The notes under the pieces are model-generated. The model worked only from the letters and a program-made list of their open reading frames with translations. It made no database searches and had not been told where the DNA came from. Below, one piece after another: positions 1 through 5,685 of a DNA stretch of 13,414 nucleotides; positions within the stretch are counted from its first letter, which is position 1; every line of letters begins with the position of its first letter. Where the stretch lies: positions 1-13,414 of the forward strand of contig JABMNG010000181.1 in NCBI GenBank assembly GCA_013205275.1, read 5' to 3'. The stretch comes from Methylophilales bacterium (GTDB lineage: Bacteria; Pseudomonadota; Gammaproteobacteria; Burkholderiales; Methylophilaceae). The translations under genes were made by a program, and so were the position numbers.

Positions 1-217
1 ATTTAAACTTATATCTCTGCCTTTCAACCTCCTGTATGAGTTCGACCTTAAGATCTGATCTAGTCGCTGTACCCATTAATTTAAAAAGCGTATCAAATAA
101 ATCATTTTCTTTATATTTCCTCTTACTTGAAAGCTGTGATTCAGACCGCAAGAAAATTTCCTCAAGCCGCATGAACTTTCTAGTTCTTTCATTTAATGGG
201 AATTCATAATGAATCAT
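1..217 (-). CDS. zapD: ZapD, Z-ring-associated cell division protein (3' part outside window)
   Basis: The first 72 codons of a minus-strand gene read MIHYEFPLNERTRKFMRLE and continue to the window edge. This fits the N-terminus of ZapD (DUF1342, formerly YacF): the E-x-PLNE-x-x-R-x-x-x-R-x-E opening and the later R-x-(D/E)-L-x-x-E-L-x-x-E-x-x-R-Q block are both present. ZapD is a cytoplasmic protein that binds the FtsZ C-terminal tail and cross-links FtsZ filaments. Its ATG shares one base with the coaE stop (TAATG), so translation is probably coupled to coaE, which fits the usual coaE-zapD neighbourhood of proteobacteria. The C-terminal two thirds cannot be checked here. The family call rests on recall of ZapD sequences, with good but not complete certainty. 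Confidence 0.88.
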   Translation of the reverse strand, partial: MIHYEFPLNERTRKFMRLEEIFLRSESQLSSKRKYKENDLFDTLFKLMGTATRSDLKVELIQEVERQRYKFK

Positions 218-825
218 TATATTTCCACGCCTAATTTTTTTAAAAGATTTTCATGATAATACAGTATGTTTTTTTCTAATATGTCTTTACTGGCTTCATT
301 ATTGATAATATTTTCAGCCTTATTTAATTTGTCCTGTCTTTTCATTTGGGAATTAATAATTTTCATGGCTAGTTTTTTTTCAATAAGATCCCTATTAATT
401 ACTCTTTTTAATTGTAATTCTTCTGAGCAATCAATCAGAAGGTTTTCATTGATAATTACCTGATATGTATTGGTCTCAAAAAGAAGCGGGATAACAATAA
501 CAATATAAGCAGCACCATCATTTTCTTTAATTGCAGCAAGGCATTCTTGATAAATTAATGGGTGCAGTATGCTTTCTATTCTATTTTTACATTTTGGCAT
601 TAAAAAAATATCTGCGCGCAACTTCCTTCTGTCGATATCACCTGAGTCATTTAGATAGTGCTGGCCAAAGTATTTTACAATTTCATTGTAGCCCTTGGAG
701 CCTTTTTTCGTCAGGTTTTTGGCTATCTCATCCAAATCAATTACTGGGACGCCAAGGTGAGTAAACGCTCCTGAGGCCATTGTCTTTCCTGAGCCAATAC
801 CACCAGTTAAACCAATAATATACAT
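217..825 (-). CDS. coaE: Dephospho-CoA kinase CoaE
   Basis: CoaE phosphorylates the 3'-hydroxyl of dephospho-CoA with ATP, the last step of coenzyme A synthesis in the cytoplasm. The 202-residue product has the usual family length. A Walker A loop GGIGSGKT sits at residues 8-15, followed by the VIDLDEIA segment (about 28-35) that corresponds to the family's VIDADxIA. The HPLI and PLLFE motifs lie in the middle, and the lid/adenine-binding part is visible as S-Q-M-x-R-Q-x-K-L-x-x-A. The ATG at 825 is preceded by an AAGG Shine-Dalgarno element about seven bases away. The gene stands first in a minus-strand pair with zapD, and a candidate promoter lies just upstream. The pilD gene often found before coaE is missing; the next gene on this strand is ispB, beyond an opposite-strand orphan. 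Confidence 0.97.
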   Translation of the reverse strand: MYIIGLTGGIGSGKTMASGAFTHLGVPVIDLDEIAKNLTKKGSKGYNEIVKYFGQHYLNDSGDIDRRKLRADIFLMPKCKNRIESILHPLIYQECLAAIKENDGAAYIVIVIPLLFETNTYQVIINENLLIDCSEELQLKRVINRDLIEKKLAMKIINSQMKRQDKLNKAENIINNEASKDILEKNILYYHENLLKKLGVEI

Positions 826-853
826 TTACTGCCTTGAAAATTCATAATTAAAT

Positions 854-883
854 ATCATATTAATCTTTATGTTTATATGATAA
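854..883 (-). promoter_or_regulatory. Candidate sigma-70 promoter for coaE-zapD
   Basis: On the minus strand, TTATCA (883-878) is followed after 18 bases by TATGAT (859-854). These match the -35 and -10 consensus at 4/6 and 5/6 positions. Transcription would start near 848, leaving a leader of about 20 bases before the coaE ATG. The short intergenic space (826-896) must also serve the divergent orphan gene, for which no equally good promoter was found. In such AT-rich DNA chance matches are common, so this stays tentative. Confidence 0.4.
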
Positions 884-896
884 CGTAAAGGTAATT

Positions 897-1247
897 ATGA
901 ATGAAAAGAAAATAGAAAACTCGGCTTTAAATTTAAATTCAGATTACATATCATTGATCGACACAGTTGTTTGTAAAGTTGAGGTTGATTTGGCTGGTTG
1001 GCTTCAAGATCTTTCTTCAGGAAATGGCTGGAAAGTTTTGTCTGAACATGAAAATGAAAATTACACTAGCTTCTTTTTAAGTCAGGATAACCAGCAGGCT
1101 GAGGTCACTCTTTACCATTCCGGCTATGCCCAGGTAGACATTGATGACCAACTTGTATTTCATGGCGATATTCTTGAAAAAAATTGCAAAAAAGCCAAAC
1201 TAAATTATTACCGACTGGATAGTGGCGACAAAATTTTATTAAATTAA
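897..1247 (+). CDS. Unrecognised 116-residue protein
   Basis: I do not recognise this protein. It begins MNEKKIENSALNLNSDYISL and has no signal peptide, membrane segment, or cysteine or histidine metal motif. It has two cysteines (C26 and C97 approximately) and an alternating hydrophobic pattern from about residue 22 to the end (VCKVEVDLAGW, TSFFLSQDNQQAEVTLYH, AQVDIDDQLVFHGDI), suggesting a small, mostly beta, cytoplasmic domain. The reading frame looks genuine: an AAAGG element (887-891) lies five bases before the ATG, and residue composition is protein-like throughout. It is transcribed divergently from coaE and convergently with ispB; its stop codon overlaps the ispB stop in the four bases TTAA. 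It occupies a place where type IV pilus genes are often found in related bacteria. No function can be assigned. Confidence 0.75.
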   Translation: MNEKKIENSALNLNSDYISLIDTVVCKVEVDLAGWLQDLSSGNGWKVLSEHENENYTSFFLSQDNQQAEVTLYHSGYAQVDIDDQLVFHGDILEKNCKKAKLNYYRLDSGDKILLN

Positions 1248-2212
1248 TTTTCTCTCTGAATAGAATACTCTGCCAACTCCTTAATTAAAGTCTTATAAGA
1301 CGAGTCATGGAAATTATCAATAAGTGAATTAATCTCATTTAGATAGCTTAGTGACTTGCTCTGAACATCATTTATTGCATTTGTCTCATCAATAATTTGG
1401 ATGACATCAGATAAATTTTCAATACCACCCTTTTCAATGGCAGTTTTGATGATTATTTTTTGAGACTTAGTTCCTTTTTTTATGGCGTATATTAATGGCA
1501 GCGTTATCTTTCCTTCGCTTAAGTCAGCCCCTAGGTTCTTACCAATATTAAGCTCATTCCCTGAGTAATCAAGAATGTCATCGGTGAGCTGAAATATCAC
1601 ACCAAATCTGTTACCAATTTTCGCACATTCGTTAATTTTTCTTGTTTTATTATTATTAAGTGTTGCGGCCAACGATCCACATGCCTCAAAAAGTTTAGCC
1701 GTTTTATATTCAATAACCTGTAGGTAGTCTTGTTCATTAATTTTTGAGTTATGAATATTTAGCAACTGAAGAATCTCACCTTCAGATATAGTATTTGTAG
1801 CATTAGAAAGAATCTTCATGACATGTAAATTATTGATTTCACTCATCATTTGAAAAGATCTGGAATAAATGAAGTCACCAACTAGAACGCTAGCTGAATT
1901 ACCGTAAGCCATATTTGCAGAAATAACATTTCTTCTTTTTACAGACTGATCAACGACATCATCATGCAATAGCGTTGCTGTATGAATAAGCTCCAGAATT
2001 GCAGCAATTTTATAGTTATTTTGACAAATTTTTCCAGACAAACCTGAAAGGAGAAGATGTAGAATGGGCCTCATCCTTTTCCCGCCACTCTGAAGGATAT
2101 GGGCTGATATTTGATTGACCATAGAAATATCTGAATGCAGTGAATCTTTTATAATCAGATTGACAGAATCGAGGTGGCCTCTTAGGGGAGAGATTATTTG
2201 GCTAAATGACAA
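1244..2212 (-). CDS. ispB: Octaprenyl diphosphate synthase IspB (all-trans polyprenyl transferase)
   Basis: IspB extends farnesyl diphosphate with isopentenyl diphosphate units to make the ubiquinone side chain. The 322-residue protein is within one residue of the E. coli length. GGKRMRP is at residues 43-49, the first aspartate-rich motif DDVVD at 84-88, the catalytic K-T pair near 170-171, and the second aspartate-rich motif DDILD at 211-215. The start appears to be TTG at 2212: alignment to the family N-terminus (MN-LEKI- in E. coli) and length support it, no in-frame ATG lies between it and the upstream in-frame TAA, and the next in-frame ATG would remove about 30 residues. There is no Shine-Dalgarno sequence, only a run of nine A's just upstream. 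It is divergent from rplU, as in many proteobacteria. The chain length made (C40 or other) cannot be read securely from the sequence. Confidence 0.96.
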   Translation of the reverse strand: MSFSQIISPLRGHLDSVNLIIKDSLHSDISMVNQISAHILQSGGKRMRPILHLLLSGLSGKICQNNYKIAAILELIHTATLLHDDVVDQSVKRRNVISANMAYGNSASVLVGDFIYSRSFQMMSEINNLHVMKILSNATNTISEGEILQLLNIHNSKINEQDYLQVIEYKTAKLFEACGSLAATLNNNKTRKINECAKIGNRFGVIFQLTDDILDYSGNELNIGKNLGADLSEGKITLPLIYAIKKGTKSQKIIIKTAIEKGGIENLSDVIQIIDETNAINDVQSKSLSYLNEINSLIDNFHDSSYKTLIKELAEYSIQREN

Positions 2213-2249
2213 GTTTTTTTTTAATGTATTTGGTTCATTATTTTATCAT

Positions 2250-2266
2250 ATAACAATTTTTGTTAT
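2250..2266. repeat. 17-bp palindrome ATAACAA-TTT-TTGTTAT in the ispB/rplU divergent region
   Basis: Two perfect seven-base arms separated by TTT lie in the 170-base space between ispB and rplU, about 40 bases upstream of the ispB start and about 50 bases upstream of the rplU -35 element. It could be an operator for a dimeric regulator or a weak RNA hairpin in the ispB leader. There is no GC-rich stem and no U-run suitable for a terminator. In such AT-rich DNA a palindrome of this size may also be chance. Confidence 0.4.
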
Positions 2267-2313
2267 CTATTATGTATTTGAAATTGATGATCAGGTAGTG
2301 CGTTAGTAATTAA

Positions 2314-2342
2314 TTGATAAATTGTATTTTTTTAAGTATAAT
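2314..2342 (+). promoter_or_regulatory. Sigma-70 promoter of rplU-rpmA
   Basis: TTGATA (2314-2319) and a perfect TATAAT (2337-2342) are separated by exactly 17 bases, the best promoter in the window. Transcription would start near 2349, giving a leader of about 35 bases before the rplU ATG at 2383. The strength fits a ribosomal protein operon. Because TTGATA and TATAAT are followed by coding sequence open upstream in the same frame, an apparent N-terminal extension of rplU begins inside this promoter and should be disregarded. Confidence 0.85.
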
Positions 2343-2382
2343 CGCGAGTCTTATTTGTATATATTTTTTAAAAGGTGTTGAA

Positions 2383-2697
2383 ATGTACGCGGTTATTAAA
2401 ACAGGTGGCAAGCAATATAAAGTTTCTGAAGGTGATACTCTTAAAGTAGAAAAGCTTGCAACTGAAATTGGCAAGACATTTAGTTTATGTTCAATCCTTA
2501 CTTTAGTGGATGGTGAAAAGGTAACTATTGGAACCCCATTGGTCGATGGCGCTAGCGTTGATGCAACCGTAGTTTCTCATGGACGAGGTGATAAAGTTAA
2601 AATTTTTAAAATGCACCGTAGAAAACACTATAGAAAATCTCAGGGACATCGACAAAGCTATACAGAAATAAAGATTGATAAAATAGCGGCAAAATAA
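2383..2697 (+). CDS. rplU: 50S ribosomal protein bL21
   Basis: This 104-residue protein of the large ribosomal subunit binds 23S rRNA. It begins MYAVIKTGGKQYKVSEGD, the near-invariant bL21 start, and carries the basic C-terminal RNA-binding block HGRGDKVKIFKMHRRKHYRK and GHRQSYTEIKI. Length agrees with the E. coli protein (103). The start at 2383 is chosen over an open extension reaching back to 2314 because the family begins at MYAV, an AAAAGG element (2370-2375) sits seven bases upstream, and the extension would start within the promoter. It is first in the rplU-rpmA operon, 20 bases before rpmA, and is transcribed divergently from ispB. Confidence 0.98.
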   Translation: MYAVIKTGGKQYKVSEGDTLKVEKLATEIGKTFSLCSILTLVDGEKVTIGTPLVDGASVDATVVSHGRGDKVKIFKMHRRKHYRKSQGHRQSYTEIKIDKIAAK

Positions 2698-2717
2698 TTT
2701 ATTAAAAGGTTATATTC

Positions 2718-2975
2718 ATGGCACATAAAAAAGCAGGCGGTAGTTCCAGAAATGGAAGAGATTCACACTCAAAAAGATTGGGCTTAAAAGCTTTTGGAGA
2801 TCAATTTGTTAAGGCTGGTAGTATTATTTTAAGGCAGCGTGGGACTCAAATGCATCCGGGTATTAACGTTGGTATCGGGAAGGACCATACATTGTTTGCC
2901 AAAGCAGACGGTAAGGTTAACTTTACAACAAAAGGCGCACTTAAGAGAAAATTAGTTAATATCTTAACCGCATAG
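2718..2975 (+). CDS. rpmA: 50S ribosomal protein bL27
   Basis: bL27 lies near the peptidyl-transferase centre, with its N-terminal tail reaching the tRNA acceptor ends. The 85 residues match the family length. The start MAHKKAGGSSRNGRDS is the mature-type N-terminus of proteobacteria, without the cleaved extension found in Firmicutes, and KDHTLFAKADGKV is the conserved beta-sandwich signature. An AAAGG element (2705-2709) is eight bases before the ATG. It follows rplU closely and is itself followed by a strong terminator, so the two ribosomal genes can form their own transcript. Confidence 0.98.
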   Translation: MAHKKAGGSSRNGRDSHSKRLGLKAFGDQFVKAGSIILRQRGTQMHPGINVGIGKDHTLFAKADGKVNFTTKGALKRKLVNILTA

Positions 2976-2994
2976 TTTGTTTTAATGGATAGAC

Positions 2995-3023
2995 AAAGCC
3001 CTATCATTTGATAGGGCTTTTTT
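2995..3023 (+). terminator. Rho-independent terminator after rpmA
   Basis: A perfect 11-bp stem (AAAGCCCTATC, 2995-3005, pairing with GATAGGGCTTT, 3010-3020) closes an ATTT loop, and six T's run from 3018 to 3023. This is a canonical intrinsic terminator, placed 20 bases after the rpmA stop and only 14 bases before the obgE start codon. It either separates the ribosomal protein transcript from obgE or attenuates it, letting a fraction of polymerases read into obgE-proB-purEK. Confidence 0.93.
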
Positions 3024-3037
3024 GTTTGGTGAAAAAT

Positions 3038-4054
3038 ATGAAATTTATTGATGAAGCTACTATTAGAGTTTTTGCTGGTGATGGAGGGAATGGCATTGCT
3101 TCATTTCGTAGGGAAAAGTATGAGCCCATGGGTGGACCCAATGGGGGGGATGGCGGGAAGGGTGGTTCCATTTATTTTGAGGCAGACGAGAATGTTAATA
3201 CATTAATTGACTATAGATTTGTCAAAAATTACAGAGCGAAAAGAGGAGAAAATGGCGGTAGCTCTGAATGCTATGGTGCCAGAGGAGATGAATTAGTTCT
3301 TAAAGTCCCAGTGGGAACAGTAATTACCGAAAAACAATCTGAGCGCGTGCTGGCAGATTTTGAAGTAAGCGGTGAGAAACTATTAGTTGCTCAAGGTGGA
3401 AAAGGTGGGCTTGGAAATGTACATTTTAAATCGAGCACTAATAGAGCGCCAAGGCAATGCACTCAAGGTGAGCCTGGGGAGGAGTTTGAGCTATATTTAG
3501 AGCTTAAAGTTCTTGCCGATGTAGGCTTGTTAGGTATGCCAAATGCAGGAAAATCCTCATTTATAAGATCAGTATCTGCGGCAAAGCCAAAAGTGGCGGA
3601 TTACCCCTTTACGACCCTTGAGCCAAACCTTGGTGTTGTAAGGGTAGACCATCAGAAAAGCTTTGTAATTGCAGATATACCAGGACTTATTGAGGGTGCA
3701 GCTGAGGGGCATGGGTTAGGCCATCAGTTCCTGAGGCATTTAGACAGAACAAAACTACTACTGCATATACTAGATATAGCGCCTTTTGATGAGTCAGTTA
3801 ACCCGGTGGATGAAGCAATCGCCATTATGGGAGAACTAAAAAAATATAGCGAAGAATTATTTAATAAGTCAAGGTGGTTAATCCTAAACAAGATGGACTT
3901 AGTAAGTGATATTGAGAAAATTAAAGAGGAAATTATTAAAAGTCTCGAGTGGGACGGTAAGGTATTTTGTATATCAGCGATTAATGGACAGGGATGTAAA
4001 GAGCTCACATATGCGATAATGCGTCACATTGATAATAGTAAAAAAAATGAATAA
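3038..4054 (+). CDS. obgE: Ribosome-assembly GTPase Obg/CgtA
   Basis: Obg is an essential GTPase that joins late 50S subunit assembly and is linked to ppGpp signalling and chromosome segregation. The 338-residue product has the glycine-rich Obg fold at about 1-158 (GDGGNG, GGPNGGDGGKGG) and a G domain with G1 GMPNAGKSS (166-174), G2 FTT (191-193), G3 DIPG (213-216), G4 NKMD (284-287) and G5 SAI (313-315). It lacks the acidic C-terminal tail of the longer E. coli form (390), ending instead in a short lysine-rich tail. The start at 3038 (MKFIDEA, the usual Obg opening) has GGTGA five bases upstream. An open extension to 3008 would start within the terminator loop and is discounted. Its 3' end overlaps proB by eight bases. 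Confidence 0.97.
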   Translation: MKFIDEATIRVFAGDGGNGIASFRREKYEPMGGPNGGDGGKGGSIYFEADENVNTLIDYRFVKNYRAKRGENGGSSECYGARGDELVLKVPVGTVITEKQSERVLADFEVSGEKLLVAQGGKGGLGNVHFKSSTNRAPRQCTQGEPGEEFELYLELKVLADVGLLGMPNAGKSSFIRSVSAAKPKVADYPFTTLEPNLGVVRVDHQKSFVIADIPGLIEGAAEGHGLGHQFLRHLDRTKLLLHILDIAPFDESVNPVDEAIAIMGELKKYSEELFNKSRWLILNKMDLVSDIEKIKEEIIKSLEWDGKVFCISAINGQGCKELTYAIMRHIDNSKKNE

Positions 4055-5186
4055 TCAAAAAATATTACTGCAGTCAAAGAGAATAGTTATTAAGCTTGGA
4101 TCCAGTATCATAACAAATGATGGTAACGGGATTGATGAGATCTGCCTGTCACATTTGGTAGATCAAATATCAAAATTAGCCAATCAAGGCAAGGAAATTA
4201 TTGTTGTTTCAAGCGGAGCAATTGCCGCAGGCCTAAAAAAACTTGGAATCGTTAAAAGGCCAAGGGAGTTGAGTGAGCTTCAAGCTGCTGCTGCTGTTGG
4301 TCAAATGGACTTATTGCATATATATGAAAAATTATTCTCTAAGTGTAATTTAATACCTGCCCAAGTGTTATTAACACATGAGGATTTAAGCGATCGAAAA
4401 AGATACCTTAATGCACGATCCACTCTTAATAATTTAATTGTAAAAAAAGTAATCCCAATTATTAATGAAAATGACACTGTGGCGAGCGATGAAATCAGAT
4501 TTGGTGATAATGATACTCTTGGTGCAATGGTTGCAAATCTTTTAGAGGCTGATTTATTAGTAATACTGACCGACCAAGATGGGTTATTTTCTGACGATCC
4601 AAGAAAAAATCATAGTGCTTATCTAGTTGAGCACGCATATATAGATGATGATAGATTGGATTTATTAGCGAGAGATACCACGTCGTCAATTGGTACCGGC
4701 GGAATGACTACCAAAATTCAGGCGGCTCGAAAAGCTGCCTTAAGTGGAGCCCATACAATAATAGCGTCGGGAAGAAGGGAGAATATTCTAACCGATGTGA
4801 GTGAAAATAATTTTTATGGTACATTTCTTGAATGTCGAGAGCCAAAGCAATTAGCTAGAAAGAAGTGGCTCGCTGATGTTTTGCGACCTAAAGGGAAAAT
4901 TTTTATTGATACCGGCGCAACTAATGCGCTCATCAATGAAGGAAAGAGTTTGCTGTCGGTTGGAGTAATAAAAGTTGAAGGCAATTTTGACCGAGGTGAG
5001 GCAGTTAAATGTTTTGATGTTGAAGGTAAGGAAATTGCCCAAGGTCTTATTAATTACAGCTCTGATGAGCTAGATAAGATTAAGGGTATTTCAACTGATA
5101 AAATTGAATCTATTTTGGGTTATGTTAATGAGTTAAGCTTAATCCATCGAAATAACTTAGTTATTATGAAGTCTAAAGGAAAGTAA
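4047..5186 (+). CDS. proB: Glutamate 5-kinase ProB
   Basis: ProB phosphorylates the gamma-carboxyl of glutamate with ATP, the first committed and proline-inhibited step of proline synthesis. The 379 residues hold an amino-acid kinase domain with VIKLGSS (14-20), SSGAIAAG (55-62), NENDTV (140-145), FGDND (152-156), TDQDGL (175-180) and GTGGM (216-220), then a C-terminal PUA domain from about 281. Its length resembles E. coli ProB (367). The ATG at 4047 overlaps the obgE end by eight bases; a TTG six codons earlier is also open. Neither has a Shine-Dalgarno element, and the ATG is preceded by a run of A's, so translation probably depends on ribosomes finishing obgE. The obgE-proB pairing is common in betaproteobacteria. 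The partner gene proA is not in the window. Confidence 0.96.
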   Translation: MNNQKILLQSKRIVIKLGSSIITNDGNGIDEICLSHLVDQISKLANQGKEIIVVSSGAIAAGLKKLGIVKRPRELSELQAAAAVGQMDLLHIYEKLFSKCNLIPAQVLLTHEDLSDRKRYLNARSTLNNLIVKKVIPIINENDTVASDEIRFGDNDTLGAMVANLLEADLLVILTDQDGLFSDDPRKNHSAYLVEHAYIDDDRLDLLARDTTSSIGTGGMTTKIQAARKAALSGAHTIIASGRRENILTDVSENNFYGTFLECREPKQLARKKWLADVLRPKGKIFIDTGATNALINEGKSLLSVGVIKVEGNFDRGEAVKCFDVEGKEIAQGLINYSSDELDKIKGISTDKIESILGYVNELSLIHRNNLVIMKSKGK

Positions 5187-5187
5187 A

Positions 5188-5685
5188 ATGGACAAGAAGA
5201 AGCCGCTGGTTGCAATAATAATGGGATCGAACAGTGATTGGCCCATAATGAAGCATGCCGCAGATATACTAGATGAGTTTGAGGTCGAATATGAAGCCAA
5301 GGTTGTATCAGCACATCGCACGCCAGACCTTATGTTTGAATTTGCTGAGTCAGCTGAAAAGGCTGGCTTCAAAATCATTATTGCAGGCGCAGGTGGGGCA
5401 GCCCACCTTCCTGGGATGGTAGCCTCTAAAACAATAATTCCAGTATTAGGAGTGCCAATCCCAACGAAGCATCTTGAGGGTCAGGACTCATTGTTGTCTA
5501 TAGTACAAATGCCAAAAGGAGTGCCAGTTGCAACTTTCGCAATTGGAGAAGCGGGCGCATATAATGCTGGTTTATTTGCCGCTTCAGTGATGGCTGAAAA
5601 TGATTCAAAGCTTAAGGATAAGCTAAATGAATTTAGAAAGCAGCAGGTCGCCAACGTCATGAACATGAAGCTGGATGCAGATTAA
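5188..5685 (+). CDS. purE: N5-carboxyaminoimidazole ribonucleotide mutase PurE (class I)
   Basis: PurE converts N5-CAIR, made by PurK, into CAIR in purine synthesis. The 165-residue protein shows the class I signatures: GSNSD at 13-17 for phosphate binding, SAHRTP at 41-46 with the catalytic histidine, and AGAGGAAHLPGM at 66-77. The presence of purK next door agrees with the class I mutase rather than the class II carboxylase. Its ATG follows the proB stop after one base, with AAAGGA (5175-5180) seven bases upstream. It is in the same frame as purK and separated from it by a single TAA. Confidence 0.97.
   Translation: MDKKKPLVAIIMGSNSDWPIMKHAADILDEFEVEYEAKVVSAHRTPDLMFEFAESAEKAGFKIIIAGAGGAAHLPGMVASKTIIPVLGVPIPTKHLEGQDSLLSIVQMPKGVPVATFAIGEAGAYNAGLFAASVMAENDSKLKDKLNEFRKQQVANVMNMKLDAD

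Noticed and set aside
266..764. Plus-strand open frames opposite coaE
   Set aside because: They are antisense to a clear coaE gene with conserved motifs, and neither resembles a known protein.
2314..2382. 23-residue hydrophobic N-terminal extension of bL21
   Set aside because: It would begin in the promoter at the -35 element and lacks an SD, while the family begins at MYAV with a good SD at 2370-2375.
3008..3037. Ten-residue N-terminal extension of Obg from a TTG
   Set aside because: The TTG is inside the rpmA terminator loop and the family starts at MKFIDEA, which has its own SD.
3724..4008. 94-codon minus-strand open frame opposite obgE
   Set aside because: It lies fully antisense to the Obg G domain; serine/leucine-rich composition is typical of a shadow frame.
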